Shown: in pieces, positions 24,904 to 33,932 of the stretch
How the letters are laid out: each line of letters begins with the position of its first letter
Numbering within the stretch: position 1 is the first letter of the stretch
Assembly (NCBI RefSeq): GCF_003967015.1
Contig: NZ_AP017560.1
Location: forward strand, 1,364,001 to 1,428,000
Direction of reading: 5' to 3'
Length of the DNA: 64,000 nucleotides
Origin: Pseudanabaena sp. ABRG5-3
GTDB taxonomy: Bacteria > Cyanobacteriota > Cyanobacteriia > Pseudanabaenales > Pseudanabaenaceae
Translations under genes and position numbers: made by a program
Notes under the pieces: model-generated
Seen by the model: only the letters and a program-made list of their open reading frames with translations
The model's database searches: none
Told to the model about the DNA's origin: nothing

Positions 24904-26382
24904 TTAGAGAATAGATTTGGGCATGGGGAGAATAATTAGCAAGGCGATCGCCATTAACCCTATCCCTAGTAAATCGCGAGTTCTGTCAATTTCTATACTT
25001 TCGTTTACAATTGAGGGCTGTGGGGCAGGCAGCAAAAATAATAATAGACTGTAAATTCTCAACCAAGGCTGAGCAAGTAAGGCGATTGCTAGTAGTACAA
25101 TTCTAGTGATCCGTGCAATTAGGGTGGTTTGCCGATGCCCAAACATGGCGATCGCTAAATTGCCGCCATCGAGGAGTCCGAAGGGTAGTACTTGTAAAGC
25201 ACTGAGGGCTAAACCAGTCCAGCCTGCTAGGGTAAGTGGCGAAAGGATCTGCGTGATCTCAGAAGTATTGGTTGAAATAGTTGCAGATTTACCTATAGAA
25301 AAAATAGCCTGTAATAAAGTTACAAAAATTGAGCTTTTAAAATCAAAGCTATGGAGATTGGGCATTAAGAGAGATGTGGAGATCGCAGAATTGGCGCTTT
25401 CTGTGGGGACTAATAGCCAATTGCCCAAAACTAATAAAATTATGGAAATGACTAAACTTGCAATAGTGGGAATTACAGCTAAGTCAAATAGGATGCGCCG
25501 TTGATTGTTAGGGTTTGGAGATATTTGCGAATTGAGATGCAGATTCCCCAGTAAACCAAATCCACCAAAGCAGGGTAATAGGATAGGCGGCTCGAATTGC
25601 AGCTTGTGTTTTTTGATGATGGCATATTGAGCGATTACCCTTGCCCCAAATATGCTAGCTATACCAAGCAGGTAGGGAAAGCCTATTTGTAAATTGTTAA
25701 GGTTTAAATCTTCAAGGCGATAAACTTTTGAGCTCACTACTAGCACTGTAAATGCGGTGAGGATAATGCTCACAACGCTCGCTAGCCAAGATGAGTAAGG
25801 AAATCGTTCCCTCAATCTTGATTGATCAAATTGATCAGTATTTTGTGTAGGTATCAGATAAAAGCAATAGTTATTTAATTGTTGCTCATTTGATGATGTC
25901 CCAAAGCCTTTACCTAGATTTTCGATGGGGCTTTCTTGTAAATAGCAAAGAAAGCGATCACCAAATATTTCTTGGATATTTTGGCTAATGGTGTCGTAGG
26001 CATATTTGTAATTTTGCGATCGGAGGCTACCACGGCAATAAATTTCTTGAGGACGGTACTCTAAATCCTTGAGGTGATAAATAGTTGGGGAGAAGCAGTT
26101 CTTGAGTTGTTTTTCTTCTGTGGGTGTGAGATTGATGATTTCATGGTTATCCCTTGAAGACCTACGATAAATCCAAGTCACCAACAAAAAGCCAATCACT
26201 ACAAAAGTTAAGGGTAAAGAAGTTTGGTTAAGAATTGTCCATGTGATCGCCAAGCTAGGAAAAACAATTGCCAAAATCCATAGAAATATTCTTTGCCCTT
26301 GGCGCTCTCCCTGTTGTGATCGCTGGTAGTAGCTTGCCACGCAACCTGCTACAACAAAAGCAAAGGCTTCCTCAAATCCCAT
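24904..26382 (-). CDS. Site-2-protease-like membrane protein lacking the zinc motif
   Basis: This 492-residue protein has several membrane segments and the plan of EGY/S2P-type intramembrane proteases of cyanobacteria and plastids. It keeps the second catalytic region, VLPFGLLDGGNLAIAMFG (about 398-415), and LLPCFGGFGLLG after the first. Where the family has HExxH, the helix reads FGARVIAQYAIIKKH (about 243-257), so the zinc-binding His-Glu-His set is missing. I therefore infer a non-proteolytic member, comparable to plant EGY3. The N-terminal 140 residues include an uncharacterised cytosolic domain. Confidence 0.72.
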   Translation of the reverse strand: MGFEEAFAFVVAGCVASYYQRSQQGERQGQRIFLWILAIVFPSLAITWTILNQTSLPLTFVVIGFLLVTWIYRRSSRDNHEIINLTPTEEKQLKNCFSPTIYHLKDLEYRPQEIYCRGSLRSQNYKYAYDTISQNIQEIFGDRFLCYLQESPIENLGKGFGTSSNEQQLNNYCFYLIPTQNTDQFDQSRLRERFPYSSWLASVVSIILTAFTVLVVSSKVYRLEDLNLNNLQIGFPYLLGIASIFGARVIAQYAIIKKHKLQFEPPILLPCFGGFGLLGNLHLNSQISPNPNNQRRILFDLAVIPTIASLVISIILLVLGNWLLVPTESANSAISTSLLMPNLHSFDFKSSIFVTLLQAIFSIGKSATISTNTSEITQILSPLTLAGWTGLALSALQVLPFGLLDGGNLAIAMFGHRQTTLIARITRIVLLAIALLAQPWLRIYSLLLFLLPAPQPSIVNESIEIDRTRDLLGIGLMAIALLIILPMPKSIL

Positions 26383-26471
26383 ATCAAGTTACTCACGACT
26401 ACCTGCACTATATATCAATCCCAAATTAGTTGTGAGTAGCAGATCTCATGTTTGTACTTCGCACACCTAAA

Positions 26472-26575
26472 AATATAGCTGCCGTCGCTTGTGTCAGGAC
26501 AAAATCAAAACCCAAGAAGAGAATGGCGGCGCTTCGCGCCGCTATTCTCTTCTTGGGTTTTATGTCCAGCTATAT
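26472..26575. repeat. Variable-hairpin repeat, family B, copy 2
   Basis: It begins ATATAGCTG and ends with the complement CAGCTATAT, giving short terminal inverted repeats around a long stem (about 26507-26561; AAACCCAAGAAGAGAATGGC with its complement, one G-T position). The left flank GCCGTCGCTTGTGTCAGGAC matches copy 1 at 16743. It lies in the 370-bp gap before dnaB. Confidence 0.78.
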
Positions 26576-26753
26576 CTGGAAGCGCACCCCTTGAGGGTAC
26601 GCTTCCACAAACCATTTAGGATTGCTATATGGAGAGTTGACGATGCATCGCGTCACCAACTCTCGTTTGGGTTTTATGTGGCTATAGCTATAGAATTAGG
26701 GATGCACTCAAAACCAGCCTCTAATTTTGCTGGCTTTCCTAGTCCGTAGGTAT
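26576..26753. repeat. Truncated 3006-type element plus a further hairpin, upstream of dnaB
   Basis: From about 26576 to 26629 the sequence repeats the central hairpin and right end of the element at 3006-3096 (GCTTCCACAAACCATTTAGG, ATTGCTATA). It abuts family B copy 2. GAGAGTTGACG at 26632 then faces CGTCACCAACTCTC, followed by GGGTTTTATGTGGCTATAG, similar to the right flank of family B. No promoter motif stands out in the remaining bases before dnaB. Confidence 0.6.
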
Positions 26754-29700
26754 ATGAGCAAAGAATTTGAATCTATCAGCGATCGCTTACCCCCACAAAA
26801 TATTGAGGCAGAGGAGGCTGTCTTAGGCGGAATTTTAATTGACCCAGAGGCAGTTTCGCGAGTTTTAGATACTTTGCGTCCTGAAATGTTTTATGTGGCA
26901 GCCCATCAGGAAATTTTTCGGGCTTGCTTGATGCTGCATAACCAGTCGAATCCCACGGACATGATGAGCTTGACCACATGGCTCAGCGATCGCGACATGC
27001 TCGAAAAAATTGGCGGACAATCAAAAATTGCTCAACTTTGCGATCGCACCGTTAGCGCCGTCAATATTGACTTTTATGCGCAACTGGTTGCCGATAAGTA
27101 TGCCCGACGCAAGCTTGCAGAGGCGGCTCGAGGGGTAGTTGATATTAGCTATAGCAATGAACTCGAATTAGCTCAACTCCTTGATCAATCTGAGCAGAAA
27201 ATTTTTGCTGTCACCCAATCTCGTGCTCAGCAAGGTCTAGTTCCTGCTGCCGACATTCTCACGAAAACCTTTTACGAACTAGAAAATCGCTTTAATTCCC
27301 TCGGAACAGGCAATTCCACGGCGACGGGTTTAATTACAGGTTTTTACGATTTTGATGCGATGACTAATGGCTTGCAGCGATCGGATCTGATCATCCTCGC
27401 AGGTCGTCCGTCAATGGGTAAATGTTTAGCCTTTGATAGTGAATTGGTTTTAGCCGATGGCAGTATCAGTACTATCGAAACTATTTATCAGCAATATCAA
27501 CAGCATCAAACTAAACCGAATCTTTTAACATTAGGAGAGAATTGGCGCTTTAATTTGACTCAACCATCAGCTTTTATCGATGATGGTATTAAGCCTGTAT
27601 TTCGCGTCACAACTGCTTTAGGACGACAGATTGAAACTACTTTAACGCATCCATTTCTAACGATTACAGGTTGGCAGCAACTAGGTAAATTATCTGTAGG
27701 TGATAAGATAGCTCTCCCACGTAAGATCGCAGTTTTTGGGAAAGAAGTACGCCCTGCCTGTGAAATTAAACTTTTAGCCTATCTCTTAGGCGATGGTTGC
27801 TTAACTGAAACTAGTCCTCGATTTACGAATATTAATCCCAAAATTCAAGATGATTTTATTGGTGCAGTAGCGCAATTTTCTCCTAGTTTAAAGGTGACAA
27901 TTGATACTCATGGTGATCGCGCTGCAACGCTTCTTACTACGGCAAAAACAAGAGGTGCAGGTAATCCCCTAATTACTTGGTTAAGAGATTTAGAAATTTG
28001 GGGTAAGAATGCCTATACCAAAACAATTCCAGATTTTATTTTTCGTTTAGAAAAGTCTTTAATTGCTTTATTCTTAAATCGATTACTAGCTACTGATGGC
28101 TGGATGTCAGTTTTAAGTAGTGGTCAAGTCCAATCAGGTTATGCTACTGTCAGCGAAAAGTTAGCCCGTCAAGTCCAACATTTATTATTACGCTTTGGCG
28201 TTATTGCGAAACTTAAACATAAATCTGTTAAATACAAACAAGAAATTCGCTACTGTTGGCAATTAGATATTACTGATGCTTTATCATTGCGAATTCTAAT
28301 TGAAGAAATTGGCGTTTTTGGTAAAGAACACGCGATTAGTAAGGCGAAGTTAGCTTTATGCGCTAAGAGATATCAAACTAATACTGATTTAATACCTGTT
28401 GAAATTTGGCATGATTTGGCGATCGCTAAAGGTGCGCAATCTTGGAAGAACCTAGCAGAAACCGCAGGTATTAATGGTTCTAATATCCATGTGGGTAAAC
28501 GCGCTCCTACTAGGGAGAGATTACTAAAACTAGCTACAGCCATTGATTGCCTACCATTACAAAATCTTGCCACTAGCAATATTTATTGGGACAAAATTAC
28601 AGCGATCGAGTTTGTTGATGAGAAGCAAGTTTATGACTTGACAATTCCTGAAACTCATAACTTTGTTGCCAATGATATTTGTGTCCATAACACAGCCTTT
28701 GGTTTAGAGCTTGCTCGCAAAATGGCAGAAATCCATAGATTACCTGTGGCGATCTTTAGTTTAGAAATGTCTAAGGAGCAATTGGTTTATCGTCTCCTAG
28801 CAAGTCAATCCAAAGTGCGCTCTAGTGACATGGGTATCGATAGTAACCGCCTCCGCACTGGACAGATTAGCGAAAATGAATGGGGAACTGTAGCAATGGC
28901 GATTAGTGGACTTTCCGAACTTCCACTATTTATCGACGATACGCCTAACCCTCCGATTACGGAATTACGTTCCAAAGCTCGTCGTCTGCAATCTGAAAAG
29001 GGAGGTGTACTTGGTCTAATTCTGATTGATTACTTGCAGTTAATGGAAGGATCGGGTTCTGATAATCGCGTACAAGAGATTTCCAGAATTACGCGATCGC
29101 TTAAAGCCCTAGCCCGTGAATTAAATGTGCCTGTAATTGCTTTATCTCAGTTAAGTCGTGGCGTAGAAGCAAGAACTAATAAACGCCCAATGCTTTCTGA
29201 CTTAAGAGAATCTGGCTGTCTGAGTGGGGATTCTTTGATCACAATGGCAGATACAGGAGCCGAAGTTCCCATTTGTGATCTGGTTGGTAAATCCAATTTT
29301 GCAATCTGGGCAGTCAATCCCCAAACCTTCAAAATGGAACGGGCGATCGTGAGTAATGCTTTTTGTACTGGCTCTAAACCTGTATATCAACTAAGAACGC
29401 AGCTAGGGCGATCGCTCAAAGCTACAGCCAATCATAAATTCTTGACCATTCAGGGTTGGAAAAGACTTGATGAGATCCAAATAGGCGATCGTATTGCCAT
29501 GCCTCGTCAAATTCCTTGTCCAGAATTACAAACAATCGGCGATCCTGAACTAGCGTTATTAGGACATTTAATCGGTGATGGCTGTACATTGCCAAGACAT
29601 GCAATTCAGTACACAACTAGAGAATTAGACCTAGCAGAATTAGTAGCTGGGCTGGCAACCGAAGTATTTCGCGATCAAATTTCACCAAGAATTAAAAAAG

Positions 29701-30692
29701 AAAGAGATTGGTATCAAGTTTATTTAACATCTACAAGCAATCTAACGCATGGTGTTAAAAATCCTATTACTAAATGGTTAGAAAACTTAGATATATTTGG
29801 TTTGCGATCGCACGAAAAATTTATTCCCAATCAAATTTTTGAACAACCTGACGATGCGATCGCCATTTTTCTACGTCATTTATGGGCTACAGATGGCTGT
29901 ATTGTCGCAAGCAAGAAGTCTTTCTATCCCGCAGTTTACTACGCATCTAGTAGTGAAAAATTATCAAGAGGTGTACAGTCTCTTTTGCTCAGACTCGGAA
30001 TTAATGCCACTCTAAGAACCGTCTCTCAAGGAAAAAAAGGTCGCGATCAATATCAGGTTATATTGGGAGGAAAGCCCGACTTAGAAAGATTTATCAATCT
30101 TGTGGGTGCGGTTGGTAAATATAAACAAGAAGGATTACAAGCAGTCAGTTTATATATAAATAACTCTGGAAAAGCTAATACTAATCGAGATGTTATACCT
30201 AAAGAGGCATGGGCAATATACATTAATACTGCTAGAGAGAAACTTGGATTAAGTACTAGGCAAATGCAAGCTAGTCTTGGTATGAAATACTGCGGTACTA
30301 GCTTATATAAAAGTGCAATTAGCAGATATAGAGCTTATAAGTTAGCTGAGATTCTCAAGTCAATAGATATTCTCAATCTAGCTACTAGTGATATCTATTG
30401 GGACAAAGTAGAAGCCATTGATTTACGGGAAGAGGAAATGGTATATGACTTAACTGTACCGAGCCTGTCTAACTTCGCGGCAAATGGATTTTATGTCCAT
30501 AACAGCATTGAGCAGGATGCGGATTTGGTCATCAATCTATATCGTGATGAATATTACAATCCTGACACCCCCGATCGCGGAGTTGCCGAAATCATTATTG
30601 CTAAGCATCGTAATGGACCTGTTGGCACGGTCAAATTATTATTTGAACCACGCTTAACTAAATTTGAGAATATGGCTTCTAGTCGGAGCTAG
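26754..30692 (+). CDS. dnaB: Replicative DNA helicase DnaB, interrupted by two inteins
   Basis: DnaB is the hexameric replication-fork helicase. The precursor is 1312 residues. After removal of both inteins the exteins sum to about 460 residues, the normal DnaB length: residues 1-223, 647-821 and 1251-1312. The N-terminal domain (PPQNIEAEEAVLGGILIDPE), Walker A GRPSMGK/TAFGLELA (split by intein 1), LILIDYLQLM and KRPMLSDLRESG/SIEQDADL (split by intein 2) are all present. I use the ATG at 26754 (MSKEFES); the frame from 26727 starts with a non-ATG codon. The function depends on splicing of both inteins. Confidence 0.96.
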   Translation: MSKEFESISDRLPPQNIEAEEAVLGGILIDPEAVSRVLDTLRPEMFYVAAHQEIFRACLMLHNQSNPTDMMSLTTWLSDRDMLEKIGGQSKIAQLCDRTVSAVNIDFYAQLVADKYARRKLAEAARGVVDISYSNELELAQLLDQSEQKIFAVTQSRAQQGLVPAADILTKTFYELENRFNSLGTGNSTATGLITGFYDFDAMTNGLQRSDLIILAGRPSMGKCLAFDSELVLADGSISTIETIYQQYQQHQTKPNLLTLGENWRFNLTQPSAFIDDGIKPVFRVTTALGRQIETTLTHPFLTITGWQQLGKLSVGDKIALPRKIAVFGKEVRPACEIKLLAYLLGDGCLTETSPRFTNINPKIQDDFIGAVAQFSPSLKVTIDTHGDRAATLLTTAKTRGAGNPLITWLRDLEIWGKNAYTKTIPDFIFRLEKSLIALFLNRLLATDGWMSVLSSGQVQSGYATVSEKLARQVQHLLLRFGVIAKLKHKSVKYKQEIRYCWQLDITDALSLRILIEEIGVFGKEHAISKAKLALCAKRYQTNTDLIPVEIWHDLAIAKGAQSWKNLAETAGINGSNIHVGKRAPTRERLLKLATAIDCLPLQNLATSNIYWDKITAIEFVDEKQVYDLTIPETHNFVANDICVHNTAFGLELARKMAEIHRLPVAIFSLEMSKEQLVYRLLASQSKVRSSDMGIDSNRLRTGQISENEWGTVAMAISGLSELPLFIDDTPNPPITELRSKARRLQSEKGGVLGLILIDYLQLMEGSGSDNRVQEISRITRSLKALARELNVPVIALSQLSRGVEARTNKRPMLSDLRESGCLSGDSLITMADTGAEVPICDLVGKSNFAIWAVNPQTFKMERAIVSNAFCTGSKPVYQLRTQLGRSLKATANHKFLTIQGWKRLDEIQIGDRIAMPRQIPCPELQTIGDPELALLGHLIGDGCTLPRHAIQYTTRELDLAELVAGLATEVFRDQISPRIKKERDWYQVYLTSTSNLTHGVKNPITKWLENLDIFGLRSHEKFIPNQIFEQPDDAIAIFLRHLWATDGCIVASKKSFYPAVYYASSSEKLSRGVQSLLLRLGINATLRTVSQGKKGRDQYQVILGGKPDLERFINLVGAVGKYKQEGLQAVSLYINNSGKANTNRDVIPKEAWAIYINTAREKLGLSTRQMQASLGMKYCGTSLYKSAISRYRAYKLAEILKSIDILNLATSDIYWDKVEAIDLREEEMVYDLTVPSLSNFAANGFYVHNSIEQDADLVINLYRDEYYNPDTPDRGVAEIIIAKHRNGPVGTVKLLFEPRLTKFENMASSRS
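27423..28691 (+). mobile_element. DnaB intein 1 (Walker A site), with LAGLIDADG endonuclease
   Basis: This 423-residue intein starts at Cys (CLAFDSELVLADGS), has block B TTLTHPFLTI, and ends VANDICVHN before Thr of the extein (TAFG). Two LAGLIDADG-type motifs, LLAYLLGDGCL and LNRLLATDGWM, mark an embedded homing endonuclease. It sits directly after the Lys of the P-loop, so unspliced DnaB cannot bind ATP. All residues needed for splicing (Cys1, block B His, His-Asn end, +1 Thr) are present. Confidence 0.95.
29217..30503 (+). mobile_element. DnaB intein 2 (RESG/SIEQ site), with LAGLIDADG endonuclease
   Basis: This 429-residue intein starts CLSGDSLITMADTG, has block B KATANHKFLTI and ends AANGFYVHN before Ser (SIEQDADL), the site used by the well-known Synechocystis DnaB intein. 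Endonuclease motifs are LGHLIGDGCTL and LRHLWATDGCI. Its C-terminal part (TSDIYWDKVEAIDL, VYDLTVP) is visibly related to intein 1 (TSNIYWDKITAIEF, VYDLTIP). Confidence 0.95.
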
Positions 30693-30766
30693 AAGATGAT
30701 AATTTGTAGCCCTAGGGTTGTGAAGTTTTATAATTTAGCTATGCCTATTTAATTGGTGATAATTCT

Positions 30767-31354
30767 ATGCAGACATCGGGACAGCATTCAGATCCGATTA
30801 CTTTAGTCATCTCAGAAGTTGTTGAACCAAATCGCATAGAGGAATATGAAGCTTGGACAAAAGAGGTTAATCAGGCAGCGCAACAATTTGCAGGATTCAT
30901 CGGGGTTGATGTCATTCGTCCCCGCGATCATCAATATCCTGAATATGTGGTAATTGTCAAATTCGATAACTATGAACATTGCAAAGATTGGTTGACTTCG
31001 TCCGTTTATCAAAACTGGATGCGTAAGTCTAAAGAATTTATCGCTAAGCGATCGCAACAACATCTCCCCAGTGGACTAGAACTATGGTTTAACTTACCTA
31101 AAAGTTCACTGCCAAATCCACCGCAACCTGCATATTATAAGCAAGTGATTATTGGTGTGATCACCGTATATCCTCTGATAATATTAGCTAAATTAGTTCT
31201 CAATCCATTCTTACAAGGGCTTCCAGATCTATTAGGCTTATTTATCTCAGTGATCTTTGTTTCTGCATTACTAACCTATCCAGTGATGCCATACCTCACC
31301 CAAGTACTCAGCTTTTGGCTCTATCCATCCACATCTAAGCGGAATAGAAAGTGA
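30767..31354 (+). CDS. ABM-domain protein with C-terminal membrane segments
   Basis: This 195-residue protein begins with an antibiotic-biosynthesis-monooxygenase-like (dimeric alpha/beta barrel) domain: PITLVISEVVEPNRIEEYEA, AGFIGVDVIRPRD, YVVIVKFDNYEHCKDWLTS. It ends with two membrane helices (VIIGVITVYPLIILAKLVL, LLGLFISVIFVSALLTYPV) and a basic tail. Proteins of this architecture are found in many bacteria without a proven role; the barrel might bind heme or a small aromatic. It is about 75 bases after dnaB, but I see no evidence of a shared function. Confidence 0.78.
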   Translation: MQTSGQHSDPITLVISEVVEPNRIEEYEAWTKEVNQAAQQFAGFIGVDVIRPRDHQYPEYVVIVKFDNYEHCKDWLTSSVYQNWMRKSKEFIAKRSQQHLPSGLELWFNLPKSSLPNPPQPAYYKQVIIGVITVYPLIILAKLVLNPFLQGLPDLLGLFISVIFVSALLTYPVMPYLTQVLSFWLYPSTSKRNRK

Positions 31355-31439
31355 TATATAGAGATTTTCAATGGCATTTATCACTATAATTACGCAATAT
31401 TAGCGTAGATCACACTTTAACTAATTTACGGAAAAATCA

Positions 31440-32276
31440 ATGGTCAATATTGGCTATCACACAGCAAAAATCCAAGGAAAATTTCTTCGCTCCATTTATA
31501 AATCTAGTATTTCCACTCTAGTTAATTTTCCGATCAAGCAAGATCGCCAAGTACCAATCAAGGTTTATGCTTTATCCTGTGAACGAGATTTGCCAGAACA
31601 GGTCGCGAGCTTACGTTCTTTTTTGCGTTATGTAGGAATTCCTCAAGCATTTACCATCATGTCTGATGGAAGTTACACTCAACAAAGTATTGAGCTACTC
31701 CGTAAAATCCATCCCTGTGTTGAAGTCCAACTTCTGACCACATTCCAAAGAGAAGATTTACCACAATCAGTTTACGAATATGCCTCCCAGCAAGCAATGG
31801 GCAAGAAACTGGCTGCCTTGATGTCTATTCCTATTGATAGTGCAACTCTATATACTGACTCAGATATTCTCTTTTTTGAGGGTGCTTCTGATTTAGCAGA
31901 TTTAGCCTCCTCTAACGATACATATACCTATTATTTACCTGATTGCAAAAATTCGCTGGATCGTCGCCTCATTTACGAAGATGGTGAAATGCAAGAGCCT
32001 ATTAACGCAGGGTTTATCCTGTTCAAAAAAGCCTTAGATTGGAATGATTCTATACAGAGATTATCAAAATTGTCCGAACCACCCAACTATTTCTCTGAAC
32101 AGACAATCGTTAATTTAACAATTAAGCAGAATCATGGTGTAGCTCTTGCCAGTGACAAATATATTATGAATGTTGAAGATCAATTTATATATCCTGATAA
32201 GTTTGCCACTAAACAAATTGCAATGCGACATTATGTGAGTGATATCAGACACAAATTCTGGATGAATGTGATCTAA
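31440..32276 (+). CDS. Putative glycosyltransferase with a DxD motif
   Basis: This 278-residue protein has IKVYALSCERDLPEQVASLR, FTIMSDGS, and LYTDSDILFFEG with a DxD-type motif (about residue 138-146), then PINAGFILFKKAL and FSEQTIVNLTIKQ, the pattern of GT-A fold nucleotide-sugar transferases. Substrate is unknown. It is the first of three same-strand genes (with the 32347 and 33933 genes) that look like a surface-polysaccharide group. Confidence 0.75.
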   Translation: MVNIGYHTAKIQGKFLRSIYKSSISTLVNFPIKQDRQVPIKVYALSCERDLPEQVASLRSFLRYVGIPQAFTIMSDGSYTQQSIELLRKIHPCVEVQLLTTFQREDLPQSVYEYASQQAMGKKLAALMSIPIDSATLYTDSDILFFEGASDLADLASSNDTYTYYLPDCKNSLDRRLIYEDGEMQEPINAGFILFKKALDWNDSIQRLSKLSEPPNYFSEQTIVNLTIKQNHGVALASDKYIMNVEDQFIYPDKFATKQIAMRHYVSDIRHKFWMNVI

Positions 32277-32346
32277 GATTTCAAACAAAAGTATCACTGA
32301 AGTCGAATTTGTATAAAATCTCTATAAAGCCATAGACTAAAATATT

Positions 32347-33762
32347 ATGACAACTAATGCACCAGATCAAAAACAAATTGAGACTGAGATATCAACTTCT
32401 AAACCAACACTTTTTTGCATATCTCATATTTTCCCACCTAAAATAAATCCCCTTGCTAATAGGGTTTCTAAATTACTATCTGGCTTTCAAAAAGATTGGA
32501 ATATTATTGGTTTAACCGATACAGAAAATGCATTTTTAAATAATTCAACTAAAATTTATATCGTAAAGCCTTGGACACCTCAATTAATTATTGATATTCT
32601 CAACAAACTAAAGCTCAACAAGTTTTTAGACTTATTCATTTGGCCTGATAAATCTGTGTTTTGGGTTCTTCCAGCTTTAATTAAAGGGTATAAAATTATT
32701 AAGCAGGAAAAGCCTGATGTGATGTTGGTTTTTCTGATGCCATATTCTGCAAGCATTACTGGCATCATTCTCAAATGGCTTACGGGAGTGCCGTTGATAT
32801 TTAACTTAAATGATTCGATCACTTGTACTGATATGCACGCAGCTACTCCTACTTGGATACATCATCGCCTAGAGTTATGTTTAGAGTATCTCTATGGTCG
32901 TCATGCGGATGCTTTAGTATATGTTTCTCAAGTTAACTTAGAAATTGCCCAAAAGCAGCAAGCTCAAGATCAACAAGCTAAATTTCATTTAATCCGTTGT
33001 GGCATTGATTCATCTGACTACAATTTGCCAATTGATTCTGGAACTGATGAATCGCAATCTAATGCAGTCAATGATTCATTGGATATCATTTATACGGGTG
33101 GTATGAATGGATGGTATGAATTTTTAAAACCCAAGGAAGAAAAGAATTATCTTAAACAGCTTTATCGTTTTTGGATGGGATTGGGTTGGTATATTAGAGC
33201 AAAGATTGATTATCGCAGTTCTAGTCCTGTCTTTATCGGTAAGGCCATGCAGCAAGCGATCGCCCAAAATCCTAGTTGGCAGGACAAGTTACATCTAAAA
33301 ATATATGGCAATGGATTTCCAGATGATATTGTCAATCAGGTTTTAGAAGGTCAAGGCTTAAAGGGCCTAGTTAATGTATTCGGCAAAACTCCCCATTCAC
33401 AGGTAATTCAAATTGCTAGACAGGCTGATCTCTTACTACTGACTTTGCCCGCAAGACCTGATGGCAATTATGGAGGGAGAATTTCGGTTAAGACCTATGA
33501 GTACCTCATGACCGATCGCCCCATATTAGCGGCTATTCCTAAGGGAGAAAACTGGAATTATCTCAATGGGAAAGCAGGTGTATGGATTGTCGATCCTATG
33601 GATATAGAGGCAATGTGTGAGGTGATTAATCTAGTCTTTTCGGCGAAGCTATCTGGCTCTCCACTGAGATTTGATCGGACTGCAATCCATGAAGAAATGA
33701 GCTATACAAAGTTGACTGAAGACTTTTTGCAAATCTTAAACAAATTTAAAAAGTCCCCATAG
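32347..33762 (+). CDS. Glycosyltransferase, group 1 (GT4-like)
   Basis: This 471-residue GT-B enzyme starts with the N-terminal domain (LFCISHIFPPKINPLANRVS), an extended middle (KPDVMLVFLMPYSASITGII), and a C-terminal nucleotide-sugar domain (LKIYGNGFPDD, NVFGKTPHSQVIQIARQADL, GGRISVKTYEYLMTDRPILA). The EYL/E-type positions in the last segment are those expected for sugar-nucleotide binding. Substrate is unknown. It follows the DxD glycosyltransferase by 70 bases. Confidence 0.88.
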   Translation: MTTNAPDQKQIETEISTSKPTLFCISHIFPPKINPLANRVSKLLSGFQKDWNIIGLTDTENAFLNNSTKIYIVKPWTPQLIIDILNKLKLNKFLDLFIWPDKSVFWVLPALIKGYKIIKQEKPDVMLVFLMPYSASITGIILKWLTGVPLIFNLNDSITCTDMHAATPTWIHHRLELCLEYLYGRHADALVYVSQVNLEIAQKQQAQDQQAKFHLIRCGIDSSDYNLPIDSGTDESQSNAVNDSLDIIYTGGMNGWYEFLKPKEEKNYLKQLYRFWMGLGWYIRAKIDYRSSSPVFIGKAMQQAIAQNPSWQDKLHLKIYGNGFPDDIVNQVLEGQGLKGLVNVFGKTPHSQVIQIARQADLLLLTLPARPDGNYGGRISVKTYEYLMTDRPILAAIPKGENWNYLNGKAGVWIVDPMDIEAMCEVINLVFSAKLSGSPLRFDRTAIHEEMSYTKLTEDFLQILNKFKKSP

Positions 33763-33788
33763 TCCATATAACCGATGAGAACTTTATT

Positions 33789-33893
33789 TTACAGCGCTTT
33801 GCGCTCAAACCCAAACCAAGAGATTTTTGAAAGGCTTGCAAAGCAAGCCTTTCAAAAATCTCTTGTGGTTCGTTTGATCGGCAATTGCTGTAA
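33789..33893. repeat. Variable-hairpin repeat, family A, copy 2
   Basis: The flanks TTACAGCGCTTTGCGCTCAA and TGTGGTTCGTTTGATCGGCA match copy 1, but the stem (33818-33864) is AAGAGATTTTTGAAAGGCTT..., 22 bp, perfect, with AAA loop. It lies between two same-strand genes and may attenuate transcription of the HAD gene. Confidence 0.8.
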
Positions 33894-33932
33894 GAAGTTG
33901 TTCAACTGCATTGACCTAAAACAGAATTAATT

